From: Diphasiastrum complanatum | Lineage: Eukaryota > Streptophyta > Lycopodiopsida > Lycopodiales > Lycopodiaceae | Length of the DNA: 64,000 bases | Assembly: GCA_029204225.1 (NCBI GenBank) | Contig: CM055095.1 | Location: 77,819,488 to 77,883,487, forward strand | Reading direction: 5' to 3' | In this document: positions 22,067 to 35,592 of the stretch, in pieces | How positions within the stretch are numbered: the stretch's first letter is position 1 | Layout of the letters: the number at the start of each line of letters is the position of its first letter | Translations under genes and position numbers: made by a program | Notes under the pieces: generated by a model | The model's database searches: none | What the model was told of the DNA's origin: nothing | The model's input: only the letters and a program-made list of their open reading frames with translations

Positions 22067-23992
22067 CTAATACATATCAAGATAAAAACAGGGTTCATTG
22101 TACTTTCTCAGTTGACTCCCATTGACCAAAGTGTCGAGGATATTGCCTTGAAGGGTTTGGAGTTGGACATATCCAGAGACAAAGATTTTTTTAATGATGT
22201 AAGGTCCTTGGCCAAAACATTTCAGTTTGCCTTTGAAGGCTTTGGCCTGGTATAGTAGGTTCTTATCTCCAATCTGGAAATCTCTAAGTTTCAATGATCG
22301 ATCATGCCATGTTTTTTGTCGTCGTTTGTGGACTTGTTGAGCATGGATGCTGATCCTTCATGTTTCACAAAGTTGCTCCAGATGGAATAACCTATTTGCT
22401 AGATTCTGAGGAGTATTGAGCTCAAGGTTATAGGCTATTCGAAGGGAGGGGATATGGAATTCCATAGGCATAACGGCTTCTTGGCCATATGTGAGCTAGA
22501 AAGGGGTTAAGCCTGTAGCTCGCTTCGGGGTGGTGCGATAAGCCCAAAGAGCAGCATGGAGTTTGAGTTCCCAATCAGATCGGCTGGATTCGACAATTTT
22601 GGTGAGAATTCCACATAGGATTTTACTGGTGGATTCTGCCTGGCCATTGCAGCGTGGATAGTATGGGAAACTTTTGCGATGTACCACAAAAATTTTGGAA
22701 AGAAGATCTGCTATGATAGAGTTAAGGAAATGTGTACCCCTATCACTAATAAGCTCTAGAGGACATCTGAACCGAACTATAACCTGCTCATAGAGAAATT
22801 TGGCGGTAGAACGAGCGTCAGCATTGCGAACAACTCTTGCTTCAGCCCATTTGGTGCAATAGTCCGTAGCTACTATGATGTAATGAGATTGTGTGTGTCG
22901 AGCAGTAGGACTAATAGGTCCGACAAAGGGCATGCCTTTCCAGCAGAAGGTTCTCCATTTTGTGGCAAACACAGTTTTGTGTTGATCTTCTTCAGCGATT
23001 TGGATCATATTGTATCCGCTAAAGCCATCTAAGAAGGAGTAAGCCTCATCTCCTGCTAGATTTTCTAAGATGAATTCTCCAAAAGGTAATGGAAAATGAT
23101 CACATTCAGTGATGATGTTAATTTTCTTAAAATTGACACAGATGCGGAGTTTTTCATTTTTCTTGGGGACGATGACAATTGGGGAGACCCACTCAGTATG
23201 CTCAATTTCATAGATAAACCCCGCATCTAAGAGGCGTTCTAATTCTTCTTTGATCTTGGCCTTATAGATGGGATTGCATCTATATGGACGACTCGCAATG
23301 GTTCTCACACCCGGTTTAAGCGGGATACGATGCACAGCTACTTGGGGTGAGACGCCTTTCATGTCTTTATAGGTCCAGGCAAAGATATGTTGATATAGTC
23401 GCAGGAGCTTTTCAAGCCATCTGTGTTGTTCGCGATTGCGAGGAGCTTTGACGTGGACAAGATATTCGTTGGTTTCATTTGGCTCACTCATGGAAAGGGT
23501 TATGGATTGTGCAGGGCCTTCGTAGGGTGAATTACCAGCTGGCTCACGTTGAGCTTGGGGTAATTGAATTGTGACATCCGCGATCGTATAGTCCTTAAAG
23601 TATGCAGGAACATTATGGGCTGGAGATTCGAGGGGAGCCTTGTCTTTCTCTTGCCGGGATGGGGCTTGGAATTTATTGGGGATGGATGTAGGACTAAAGG
23701 CAATCTCAAGAATTTCTCGAACAATCGTGAGGACACCTGGCGGTTGAATTTGAAGTGGTTTTTTCATTTTCTCTTTCATAGTATGACCACGTGGTTGAGG
23801 TTTTGGTGGTGGAGATGTGTGTGGATGAGGGACAATTGGTATGTCATGGAGGACCTTGTCATCAATTTGAAAGATAGTCTCCTCCTCGTAGAGATCCCAT
23901 GGATAGTGTTTCAATTGCAACCTTGGAAACTGGTAGGTTCTAGGTGGGAGTGCTTCCATATAGTTGAGGATCTGAAGATCAGAAATGTCCAT
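22067..23992 (-). pseudogene. Gypsy pol: RT joined in frame to integrase
   Basis: The 498-residue frame 22,496-23,992 begins with a linker (VPAYFKDYTIADVTIQLPQAQREP; HIFAWTYKDMKGVSP), then RT fingers ([57 protein letters not shown]). It then passes at about 22,915-22,945, through CWKGMPFVGPI, straight into the integrase core ([40 protein letters not shown]). The RT YxDD box, thumb, RNase H and the integrase zinc finger are lost. The integrase tail (GPYIIKKI; VNGSQLRKYN) follows in the same frame at 22,067-22,294 after stops. Such a protein cannot reverse-transcribe. It could be an inactive relic or a product of an element that moved in trans. Confidence 0.85.
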
Positions 23993-24007
23993 ATCTTCTA
24001 GGCAATT

Positions 24008-24625
24008 CTAAATTCGTAAGACGTTCTCGTCATCAATGAATAAATCGTCTAATTCATTAGTAGGTAGCCATGCAACATTCAGCAGTTCATCATGGTGTGG
24101 AAGAATATCTATAAAATTGACATTGATGATAGGTGTATCCAGATCAGGTAATTGGTCGTGATCGATCGGGAGTGGAGAGGTACAATTATCTTGATGCTGA
24201 GCACAGTAATCGGCATTCACACAATCAATGGTAGCTAGACTGTGACTCTAGTTTATGATATTAGTAGATTTAACATAATGACCTTTTTCGTGGCTGGACT
24301 GGTATGGCTCAAATACTGAGTTGGTGGTTGAAGATCCCTCGTCATGGACGTGTGCAGGTTTGAGTTTACCCGTTGAGTCAATGGTGACAGAATGTCACGA
24401 TTGCCAAAGTGACTCGACCTTTGCTCCAGTCATGAACGACTCGTGCATTGGTGAGCCACAGACGACCAAGTAGTAATTCATAAGAATAGGCATTATTAAA
24501 AATATCAAGTACTATGAGATCACTTTGGTACCTTCAAGGGTTTTGCTTTCAAATGGCTTGGGAAGTACTTTATGAGAAGAGGAAGATTGTTGGTCGACAT
24601 TGCGGATTTGCCAGCGATACTCATG
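24008..24625 (-). pseudogene. Gypsy aspartic protease and linker
   Basis: The protease tail reads LIVLDIFNNAYSYELLLGRLW then LTNARVVHDW at about 24,410-24,505, matching the YxxLLGRPWL signature of plant gypsy proteases. It lies in a different frame from the flanking gag-pol frame, so two compensating indels bracket it. The downstream DEGSSTTN...EKGHYVKS...LATIDCVN and LLNVAWLPTNELDD linker matches the element at 59.25-59.8 kb. In-frame TAG codons interrupt it. The catalytic DTG triad was not located. Confidence 0.7.
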
Positions 24626-26121
24626 CTACAGCCGAATTTCTTCAGATGGGTGAGGGTAAACTATCGGGGTTGAATCATCACTTGGAGGAACAGCTTGTGG
24701 TTGAGTTTTGTTGGGTGCAAGTGTAGGGGCTTGGCGTTGGGTTTGTGCCCGAGTCAAGACCCAAGTGGGATGTGTTCCGATTGGTAAGGTTTCTACTTGT
24801 ACTGAATAGATAGGAGCGGCTGGCTTAGATCGGGATGGGCAGTCCTTCATGTGATGCTAAATACCACATTTTTCACAAGTTGGGAGAAAGCAGAGTTTAT
24901 CTGGAAAACGAATACTAGGATGTTTACCTGCACAGATAAAGCATCCTCATATTGCGGGCAGTTGATGTGCAGCAAAGACAACTTGGTTTGGATTGTAAGC
25001 TTGGGCATTGGGATCCACTAGTTGAGCATTAGAATCATAGATATAATAAACAACCGTTTTAGTAGAGTACTATGGTTGAGTATTGTCTTCCACATAGTAG
25101 GTGGCCGGATCGATGGTATTTGAATCATTATAATGGATATCGTTTTGTGGGGTAGACTGGTTAACAACAAACTGTTGTCGTGGGGATTGGTATTGATTTG
25201 GTGCAGGTGGTCGTGGTTGGTAAACCCCTAGTTGTGGCACAGGTTGTTGTGGTGGGTAAGGGCGGTAAGCTTGATAGATGGTGGGTCTGGTGGCTGCTGG
25301 GAAATGATTTCGCAATTGAGGGCATTCATTAGCAGTGTGATGCTGTGAGCAAATTGGACACCAAACATTTTCCATTGCTGGAAAGGATTTCTCAGCAATC
25401 TGTTTCATGGCGGTTTGGAAATCGGCAGTGAGTTTATCCATATGAGATTGTTGAGCTTTTTGCCAGGTTTCCATTTGCTATAGAAGTTCAGAAGACTGAG
25501 CAATATTATCAGACTTCGGGTGATTAGGACGGTCTAGATTCTTAGATTTCTTTTCACGATGGTCAAAGTCATCGTCGGAACCTTCGTCTTCTTCACGGAT
25601 AGCATCGGTCATCACATCTTTAAGTTGATCATAAAGGTCAACTGGTTTGAATTCACGGTGGATGTTTTTTGGCAATCCAACTAAGAATAGTTTTATGGCC
25701 ATTCGTTTGGTGATATTTTCATCAACACATTCTACTTTGAGACGTTTAAAATGCTCAATGTAGTTTCGAACAGACTCTTCGCGATGCATCTTGATATGAG
25801 TAATTTGAATGAACGGGCTCTGAGTCAATTTGGATGGTTTGAAACACTTGATGAGAGCGTCCTTGAGGGTGGTCCAAGAAGCAAGATCAGGAGCTTCGAG
25901 ATTCAAGTACCACTCCTTGGCGGTGCCATAGAGTACCATGAAAAATAGGCGAAGCTTTTCAGTTTAGAGGTATCTCCATAAAAAAGGCATGCATTATCAA
26001 AATCTTGGAGAAATCGGACTGGATCAGATTCGACATCGTACTTTGGTGCATCGATACGTGGAATTCTTTGTTCTAGTCATGGAGGAGTCGAATTAGAAGA
26101 TTCAGCACAGTCACAAGACAT
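24626..26121 (-). pseudogene. Gypsy gag with variant zinc knuckles
   Basis: Gag opens at ATG 26,121 (MSCDCAESS; RIPRIDAPKYDVESDPVRFL), frameshifts near 25,940 and continues as the gag core EWYLNLEAPDLASWTTLKDAL, RNYIEHFKRLKVECVD and LFLVGLPKNIHREF. A Gln/Pro-rich part follows with CPICSQHHTANEC (a C-x2-C-x3-H-x4-C knuckle) at about 25,325-25,365. A second knuckle CEKCGI-stop-HHMKDC is at about 24,840-24,880. Stops at 25,478-25,480 (TAG), 25,070-25,072 (TAG), near 24,950 (TGA) and near 24,857 (TAG) are all codons reachable from CAG or CGA by one C-to-T change. Gag packages the element RNA. Confidence 0.8.
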
Positions 26122-26690
26122 TATGCAAAATATAGATGAGCAGGACAATACTGTACTTGGTAAAAGAGCAGTTTGCTTGCATAATGGATATTCTAGGACA
26201 AAAACTGGTCTTTCTGATCGTAATAGAATTCGCGGACAGGCTGAGAAATCGTGGAAAGGTAGATAAATCTAACTATAATACTCGCAAATTTTGAAAAGGA
26301 GTTTTGAATGTCAGAATAGTGATTTTTTTAGATTTTTTAGAAAAAAATTGGAGTTTCAGAATTCGCAGATAGGACAAGGAAATCGTGCTCTTTGAGAACA
26401 AATTCTTAGGCTAAATGGCGAATTCTAACAGAGAGGTTTGACTTGCAGATAGGGAATATGAAAAAAAATGTGATGTTCTGACAGTAAACGGGCAAAATCT
26501 CTGAGATAGAATTTGCGGAGCTGCTGGAGGACTGATCTTCATGAGATTTAGCCTTAGTGAAGCCGGCGAATTCTAGGACAAAGATTTGGGTGAGAAATAA
26601 GGGATTTTGACAGTATATCAGGCTATTTTCTCAAACTCTGATCGTTGTCAGAATTCGTTGAGGTGATTTTTCACACGTGTGAAACCATCA
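26122..26690 (-). other. 5' leader of the gypsy element
   Basis: Non-coding region just upstream of gag in the minus direction. It carries two copies of a ~30-base module (26,225-26,254 and 26,358-26,388), a 20-base module (26,501-26,520) and recurrent GCGAATTCTA. The palindrome CACACGTGTG lies at 26,672-26,681. The expected 5' LTR and primer-binding site beyond it were not recognised, so the element is probably 5' truncated. Confidence 0.5.
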
Positions 26691-26859
26691 AGTACAATTC
26701 CCTTTCATTCATGATTGATCTTTTTAGATTTTCTCATTTAAATTTGATCTTGATTGATCTAAATCTTGTGTAGATTGGTAGATCAATTAAGACAATGTTT
26801 CACTTGGAATGTCGTTGGGCTCAATATTGACAAGCAAATCCACTAAGTGTATCATGAAC

Positions 26860-27140
26860 AATAGGAGTTCCAATGTAAAGTGCAAAATTGCAGAGTCTTT
26901 GATGGTGGACATTCCAAAAAATTTAGATAAGACTATAGTTCAAAGTGCCTGTGATTTTGTAGGTAATTAGCAGATAAGCATATGAAACAATATTTCAACT
27001 TATTAGAGAAGCTTTGAAGCAAGTTTGAATTAGAAAAGTCCCTATCCCAAGGTCAAATCACTTGAAGAAAGAGATGAATACATTTAACATAGGTATGCTG
27101 GTACGCCATTTTATATTGAGGAGGTGTATGAAACTGAAGG
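26860..27140 (+). pseudogene. Unnamed TE-associated domain, copy 2 (decayed)
   Basis: Plus-strand reading gives KCKIAESLMVDIPKNLDKT, VQSACDFVG, and further on AGTPFYIEEVYETE. These line up with IARIDLSKVQTYL, IQGACDQVG and VGQPFYITDLYKFE of the minus-strand copy at 17.4-17.8 kb. Stops and frameshifts make it non-functional. The family is not recognised. Confidence 0.45.
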
Positions 27141-27975
27141 AATCATTTCATTCACATTCTATTTGGTTCTTCATGTTCTACTTACATATTGACATGTAAA
27201 ATTGATGTAAGAAATAGTGAAGCATCCAATTTGGACACTATTATCTATATCAATTATGGAAGCTACTTTAGAACATTAGAAAAGAGAGTAAAAAAGTTTT
27301 GCAGCATGGAATGTAAATGCTTTTCCGGTTGATAAGTTTTTAAAAAAGGGGATTTACGTAGAATGTGACGTTACCAATGTCTTAAAGAACTGTATTGCAG
27401 TATTGGGTGATACTACCTTATCTTTAGCTAGGATTTGGAGGAGCTTCTATTCTAGAGAATGCTAGAATAGTTTCTACTCAAAAATCAGCATTTTTGCATG
27501 TGTAGAATTGATCTTTTGTAGGTCAAAACCCAATTTAAGCTGATATACTTGAAGAATTCTGATTTCACACGTGGATTACTGCATTTGGGTGATTTTTGAT
27601 GCACTGGGAAGTTCTCATTAGAGGCTACAAGATTCTATATCAAGTTTGTAACAATTGCATGTAAAAACTGGAGGATTCAATTTTTTGTGATTTTTCAAGA
27701 CCCTAATTTTGATTGGATCTCTATTTTTTGAAGTTGTTGGACTTTAATAGAGTGTGTTTCAGTCTTAGGAAGTGGCAAGATTCATTAGATTTGAATAGAT
27801 CATTTGTTGATCAAGAATTCATCATTCTATGTGTTGGATTTGCTAGGTTTGGTGCAAGAAAGAGATTTGAGAGGTTCCATATCTTTGTGATTTCTTTTTT
27901 ACTACATTTGTTGTCATTTAAAAGAGTGCTTTGTGCATTGGAATAGGTTGGAAGAGAAGATCAGGTCATTGCAAC
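27141..27975 (+). other. Leader region of copia remnant, unassigned
   Basis: Precedes the copia gag ATG at 27,976. CACACGTGG at 27,566-27,574 hints at LTR-derived sequence, but no LTR terminus or tRNA-Met primer site was found. A 77-residue ORF here lacks motifs. Confidence 0.35.
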
Positions 27976-29483
27976 ATGGCTACAAGTGGAGGCTTCATGT
28001 TGAAAGGCAATGATGGGCTTACCTCGATCAACTATTCTACTTGGAAGGTGAGGATGGAGTCCTTATTGGAGATGAATGAGTTGATGGAGATTGTTGTAGG
28101 TGTGGAGGAGAGGACTCAAGCACCTCAAGATCAAGTGAGATATGACAAGAGAGCTAAAAGAGCTCTACACATGATAAAGATGAAAGTTACCAATGAGCTT
28201 CTCCAGGAAGTTGGTAAGAGCACATCATCTTTTGAGGCTCGGGAAGCTTTGAAGAGCTTTATGAATCCAAGTCTACATAAAGAGTACTTACTCTTAGAAG
28301 AAAAATCTTTTAAAGTTTGCAAAAGAAGGAAGAGAGTACTCATGCTTTTGTTTTGAGGGTTAAAGCATTCAATGATGAGAGCATTAAGGAGGTAAAACTT
28401 GTTCAAGTTATACTTAATGGCTTGTTGGATGATCATGCTAATCTTGTTCAAAGTTTTGCTAGTCAAAAGACTTTGCCAAGTATTGTGGATTTGCAAGAGA
28501 TCTCGGTGAATGCGGAGTATAGGCTTCAATCAAGAGGAGGTGGATCTACATCAACATCTCATTATGAAGAGGAGGCTATGTTCATCAAAGGCAATTTCAA
28601 GGGCAAAGGCAAAGGCAATTGGTCTAAAGGATAAGATCAAGGTGAGAGTTCCTCTTTTGGCACAAAGAAAGAGCAGTCTAAATTAAAATGCTTTTATTGT
28701 GGAATCAAAGGGCATTTTGCTAATGAATGTTTGAAGAAGCAAATAGATGAAGGTAGCAAGCAAATCAACTTTACTACTAATGATGAGGATCTAGATGGTT
28801 GTGATTCTCTTTTGATGTGTTCTTCAAGTCCAATATCAAGTGAAGGTGACAAAGATTCATGGTGGATTGACAGTGGAGCTAGTTCACACATGACTAGTCA
28901 CAAGGAGTACTTTATTTCTTTGGTCACTTATGATGCAGCCAAGAAAGTGATTCACATGGCCAATGGTGAGCGTGTGATTGAAGGTGCCCTATTTGTCTTT
29001 CTACTCAAAGGAAAGCAAGACTTGATGGTATTCTTTACATTCCTCCACTTTCGAAGAATTTGTAGAGTGTTGGTCAAATGATAGAGAAAGGATACATGGG
29101 AAATCATTACAAAGAAAGAAATCTTGGTTGCTAGGGCCAATAGGCAAGGTAGATTTTTCAAGCTTAATGTTTTTGTTATGGTTAACAAAAAGAATGGATT
29201 GGAAAAGGAGATTGCTCTCAACTTTCCAAATTTCTCTTTTAGTATCAATAAGATTGGTGGATCTTATGCAAAGTCTAACAAGTTTCCTTATGTTAGATCT
29301 AGGTCAAGATCTAATATGCTTCTTGGAGATGTTCATCTTTGTGCTAACTTGGCTAGTTATGAGGATGAAGACGGTTCTTCAATGGTTCTTCATGGCAAGT
29401 ACAAGCATGCAAAAGGCAAGGAAAGAGCTAACTTCATCAATGGAGGTGGTGAAGGTTCTTCCTTGGAAAAGATTGTTGCTTAA
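27976..29483 (+). pseudogene. Ty1/copia gag-protease remnant
   Basis: Gag begins MATSGGFMLKGNDGLTSINY, with the copia gag pattern YSTWKVRMESLL and ALHMIKMKVTNELL, and a frameshift near 28,315. After an in-frame TAA (28,632-28,634) come a zinc knuckle CFYCGIKGHFANEC (C-x2-C-x4-H-x4-C, about 28,690-28,735) and protease WWIDSGASSHMT (28,860-28,900) with an intact DSG. A degenerate GAG-pre-integrase-like segment follows (ARANRQGRFFKLNV), and then the coding region stops just before the 3' LTR. Integrase, RT and RNase H have been deleted. Confidence 0.85.
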
Positions 29484-29527
29484 GCTGATGTCTTCATTTT
29501 TTAGGGCAACAATGTTTAAGTAAGGGG

Positions 29528-30110
29528 AGTGTCATGTACTTTTAGTACATCCATGCTTATACATGCAAGATAATATCCAATGTAAGCTTTGTAGGCCCAA
29601 AAGGAGCTATTAGCCTTAATAACCACACGGTTCCCTCTTTAGGGCCTCCAAAGTAATTAATAAGGATAATAGGCCAATAAGGGCCCAATGTAGTCTAAAT
29701 AACACTTCACAAGGGCTAACTATCCCTCAAGATAGTTAAGTTTAATTAAGTGAGAGCATTGTCTATAACAAGACAAGAGACATCAATTTTGGGATCTTTT
29801 GGCTCATTTGCAAGTGAGAGATTCTTGCTTCCTCCTTGTGAATGTGAGCTATGGGGATTGCCTTGCTAGGCCTCATGTGCCCTATCTACATGAACTCATG
29901 CTCATTTTCTGTTGCTTGTAATCTCCATTCCATTCCTAATGTCTCCTTGTTTCTAGCTTTCTTTGGATATATTATCATCATTGTTTTGTACTCTTCTTGC
30001 TTCTAACTTTCTTCTCTTGTAATTGCTATTTGCTTGGGATTTGGCACATGACTTTCCACCACTCTAGTCGACAATTTTCTTCTTCTTTTTCAATATATTA
30101 TTAGATTAGT
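29528..30110 (+). mobile_element. 3' LTR of copia remnant
   Basis: A purine tract AAGTAAGGGGAG is followed by TGTCATGTACTTTTAGTACA at 29,528, a clear PPT/LTR junction. The first 25 bases hold a short palindrome (TGTACTTTTAGTACA). The right end is not defined and is placed before the poly-pyrimidine sequence at about 30,110. Confidence 0.6.
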
Positions 30111-30126
30111 TTTTTATTATTTTTCT

Positions 30127-31730
30127 TTGCCTTTCCCAGCTCCCCCCTCTCTAATTCAGAGCTTAATCACATTTATTGGCTTGCATCGGAGGCCAATAAA
30201 AGTATATTTGTTTTTGTCGTCCTTACTGGCTTCGTCTAAGTCAAGGACTTTGGCTATTTTTGCAATGTTTTCGGGAGTCCTCCGTTCCATTTTGTTGCAG
30301 GCCTTTGTGCCACCATAAATTTTCCTCAGGATCAATGCTTCCAATTGGAGCTAGATCACATGCATGAATCCCCTTTATTCGTTCCACCCTCGTTCGTCCC
30401 CTCATCTTCACAACAAATACAGGTATAGTATGTGTCGGAGTACAAGCCTGCAAGATCACCAAAGAAGTTGTCAGACGCCTTGGCAAAGCATATCAAACAC
30501 TGCCACACTGCCGCCGCTGCCCTCTTCGAAGTCCTTCACCTCACCTATAATGAACTCTGTACCCTCTACTACGACTGCCACCAATACTATCTAGCCACTC
30601 TCATTCTCTGCTATAACGTGCCATGGCACACTATCATGCCATCATCCAAGATCCATCCATTTGGCGGAGACCACACCTTCAACCAGGATCTTCAGTTCGT
30701 CGCACTGGCCGAAACCATCACCACCACCCTCCAAATCGATACAAACATGTCCGAGCTTGAGCTCAAGCTCACCTCTCTTCCTCGCACCACTTCACCACCT
30801 CATGCCACATCGTCTCATGCTGCCTCTCGCCACCTATCATTTCGTCGCTACCCAAAACTGATCTTTCATCCACCTCCATAGTTCTTCATCACACTGACGA
30901 CACTTGTCTTGATCATGACGTCATGCATCAGCACTGGTACCAAAAGACTTTTCTAGTACCTGATTCAGAGCAGTCGACCCTCTTTGTCAAAAAATATCCA
31001 AGTGTTACGACAAGAGGAGGCTACAAATCACCAAGAAATCTAGATGATTTTCTGAAGCTAACACCGGCCAATGTCTGCCCTTCTGCATCCTCAACCAGAA
31101 TGGCAGAAGGTGGTGGTCATGCGAAGCCTCAAGCTAATCAAGGAATACAATTGCAGCTCCAGCGACACTAAGGGAAAACCCTATTTATCATCCAATGCCC
31201 AGAAGAAGAGCATGGACGGCTTTGAAAACTCCCAAAGTTGGGGCCTACAATTGGCTAGTAATAAAGTCTGAACATGGTTGGAAAACAGCGGTCGACTTCA
31301 CCAGGTCCCTCAATCGGTTCATGACCGATGCGGGTAACTCTCCAAATCCACTCGTTCTGGAAGCCTGTTATAATGTGGAGATGCTTCTCACCGCCGCAAA
31401 AGTCGATACCAAGTGGGATATGTGCTTCGACGAGTTCTACTTTAATCCAAATAAAAGCTTCAAGTCCATGGCAATCGAGGATCAAATCCTTCTATACCGG
31501 ACCTATCATCGCCTCTCTGCAACGTCTTTCGTCAATATAGCGAGGTTGGAAAGATGGTATACGACGAGATTCATGAGAAATATGCACCCAGAGTTCGGCC
31601 TAATCCGCTCGCAATCCATAACACGCAGCTCATTGTGGTCATGTTTCGTCCGTGTGGTGGCTCAAACCCACTGTCAGATCCGAGTTGTCGAAGATAAGAA
31701 GGGCAAGCAACTCGAGCATGCTCCATAAAG
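30127..31730 (+). pseudogene. Third-ORF homologue of a second gypsy element
   Basis: Three frames must be followed. Frame 30,432-30,881 has a coiled-coil-like part (AETITTTLQIDTNMSELELKLTSL, about 30,705-30,780). Around 31,000-31,210 the motifs FVKKYPSVTTRGGY, LLHPQPEWQ and NPIYHPMPRRR occur in the same order and with almost the same spacing as FAKKYLTTKERGGY, LLDPQPLWR and NPYYYPVARR at 19.35-19.55 kb. Frame 31,195-31,728 continues for 177 residues (RFMTDAGNSPNPLVLEACYN, LLYRTYHRL, LERWYTTRF). It sits directly upstream of a polypurine tract and LTR A, as expected for the ORF between integrase and 3' LTR. No pol precedes it. Confidence 0.65.
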
Positions 31731-32216
31731 TACCTATCTCTCATCTATATTTTCACAAAAAAAAAAATTCAAAGCCAGGAAAAGAAAAAACAAAGAACAA
31801 AAAGTCCACAAAAAACATTTTTTATTTTCTTGTTTTTCACTGTTCGTTCCATTTTTCCTTTCTTTTTTTTCTTTTATTTCCTCAATCTAATTGTATATAC
31901 ACTTTCTCTGTTACCCCCTTCTCTAGCTAATTTTCGTTGCCAATTTTTTTTTCCTCACTTTCCGTTGATTCTAATCCCCCCCTCTTGTCTATACCCTTTT
32001 TCACCTTCTTTCTCCACGGTTTCACATTACCACACACGCCAACGCCCAAGACATACGCAGGTGCCAAGGGACTGTCACCGAATTCGTAGTGGGGGCATGC
32101 TAGAAGATTCTAGTGAAGATTCTTCTAACAGATTTCGGCTGTCAAAAGAGCATAATGGATATCAAGCAATGGATTCAAGCCACCGAACTACAATAAAGAG
32201 TGTGGACAAATCACCG

Positions 32217-33023
32217 ATAAGTGTCGCGAAAGTGAAACTGAATCTTCTTCTTGTTCGTCTTTGTATTCACGAACGATTTTGAGTCTTTGAATTTTCTTTT
32301 GTGCGGAAGATTCAAGGAACCTAGACATGCAACTGCACATCACAGAACATATTTCATTCTAGCAATTAAGACAGACGACGCAAGACAAGGAGATGCACGA
32401 AAAATAGAGCAACTGTATTATTAGTTTAATTTTAGAACGAGATAGTCAGTGTCTCGCTCGTTGGCGGAATGATACTCTGCTCTTTCGCTATGTTCTGCTC
32501 GTTGGTAGAGTTTCATGCACAGCTCTAGTATTTTCTTTCTCTGCTCTACTCTCTACATCTCTCTATGTCTCTTACGATAACTCTGTCTATTAGATATAAA
32601 TTTGTAATCCAGAATGGATAGTCTATATCTCCACAGTGTGGAGTTTACACGATGGCTAAACGCATAAATCACAAGACTAGTTAACGCTAATCAACTAATC
32701 AGTTAGTCTCTGTCGTTGCCTCTTGTTTCACCTGGACGTGAAGTCTATGACTCCAAGTCCGTTGAGCTGCCAGCTGGCAGCGCGAAAGATTCCCCTTCGT
32801 TTGTTTCATTTTTTTTTTTTGGCTTTCGCTCTTTTTGTTTCTTTCATAATCTTTCATTTTGCGTCCCTTTGCGGTTTGCGGTCCTGGAGGTATGTTTACG
32901 ATTCGCGAATCATTCATGCTTCGATTCAAGGCACGTTGACTGCCGCGAATTGTTCTCATTCGACCTTCGCTTCGTGTTCATGTTGCGGCAAAGTTGCAAG
33001 AGTTCATCATTTCTGACAATAAG
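32217..33023. mobile_element. Solo LTR with perfect 5-bp TSD
   Basis: Element 32,222-33,018 (797 bp) begins TGTCGCGAAAG and ends TTTCTGACA, with TGTC/GACA termini. It is flanked by ATAAG at 32,217-32,221 and 33,019-33,023. The LTR A copy at 17.2 kb reads uninterrupted across this point (AAAAAATCATGGAGAGGAG), confirming an insertion. Only one LTR is present, the usual result of LTR-LTR recombination. The family is not otherwise seen in the window. A small ORF across it is not supported. Confidence 0.88.
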
Positions 33024-33127
33024 GAGCTCCAGAATCTATATGTACCGGGATCGCCAATGCCAGAGAAGTCAACAAGTCGCAGACCGGCCAATGAGTAGAA
33101 ACAAAGCCCAACATCTCACCACTATAT

Positions 33128-33850
<723 letters not shown>

Positions 33851-34168
33851 TGTTTTATGACAATGGGAATAAACGCATGGCCGAGTTGGCATAAAGACTT
33901 AGATCTACTTGAAATGTAATGTCAAACACCCGTAGAAGGTGCACTGTACTTATAAGCCTACGGTGTGAGAAGTAGAAGTAGATCAATGCTCTAATGGGCC
34001 TAAAGTGAAAAAGGACCCAAGTAGTTAAAATGCATTTTGGTTTTAAAACTTTTTATAAACTCAAGTTCTTATGGCACATGGTTTTTGGGTGAGCCAAAAA
34101 CCCTAACCCTAGCATTGTCTATGGAGAGACATGTGACACCATTTTGTAATCACTTTTCAAAGAGAAAA

Positions 34169-34293
<125 letters not shown>

Positions 34294-35036
34294 CCTCCTC
34301 CAACCATTCTTACTTGTTTGCAAAGGCCTCCTATTTTCTTTGTGTGGATTGATTGTGGATGATGAATGCTTGTTCTATTGTTGTTAATCATGCTATCACA
34401 TTCATGAATGATCATTAGCACTTGCTTTCATCCATAGTTTCTAAAACTAATATACAAAATCTACACTCAAGCAAAATAGGTGTTAGAAATCCCTTTGGAG
34501 TGATTATTAGGATCCATTAGGTAGGTTTTCCTTTCATTGTCCACCTCCCATGAGAAGATCAACCTCAAGAGGAGAAGATATAGAGCCAATGATGCCTAGA
34601 TAAGCCAAGAAACCAAGATCCAAGAAAAGGATCAAGCAAAAAAAAAAAGAAATCCAAAAAGAGAAGAAAAGAAGAAAGAATCTCACTCCCAAATCTAAAC
34701 CATTCCACCTTTAGATCCAACACTAAGCTTGACACCCTTAGTAGGCTTAGATTTCAATCTCTATCACATAGTTTACCCCCCTCCCCTTTGGATCGAAGCC
34801 AATTACTACAATCGATACTCACCCGGTTGGATATCCAAACCCGTTCTTGGCCCCCTTGATCACACTGATCAAGGAGGCACAGAAAGGGTCCAACAACTAC
34901 CTTGAGGAGGGTGAGCTTCCTCCTGCGGAGAGATAGCTCCACTTGGCATGGCTTTCGGGGAGCAAGCCCCATCAATGCACCATTCACCTATTGTTTTTCC
35001 TTTTCCACCTTCTCTTCTCTCACGCCGCACAATGTT

Positions 35037-35592
<556 letters not shown>

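Noticed and set aside
33851-33863. Start of an independent LTR at 33,851 (TGTTTTATGAC)
   Set aside because: Comparison with 16,277-17,373 shows LTR A starts at 32,098; the apparent start is where the copia LTR insertion ends.
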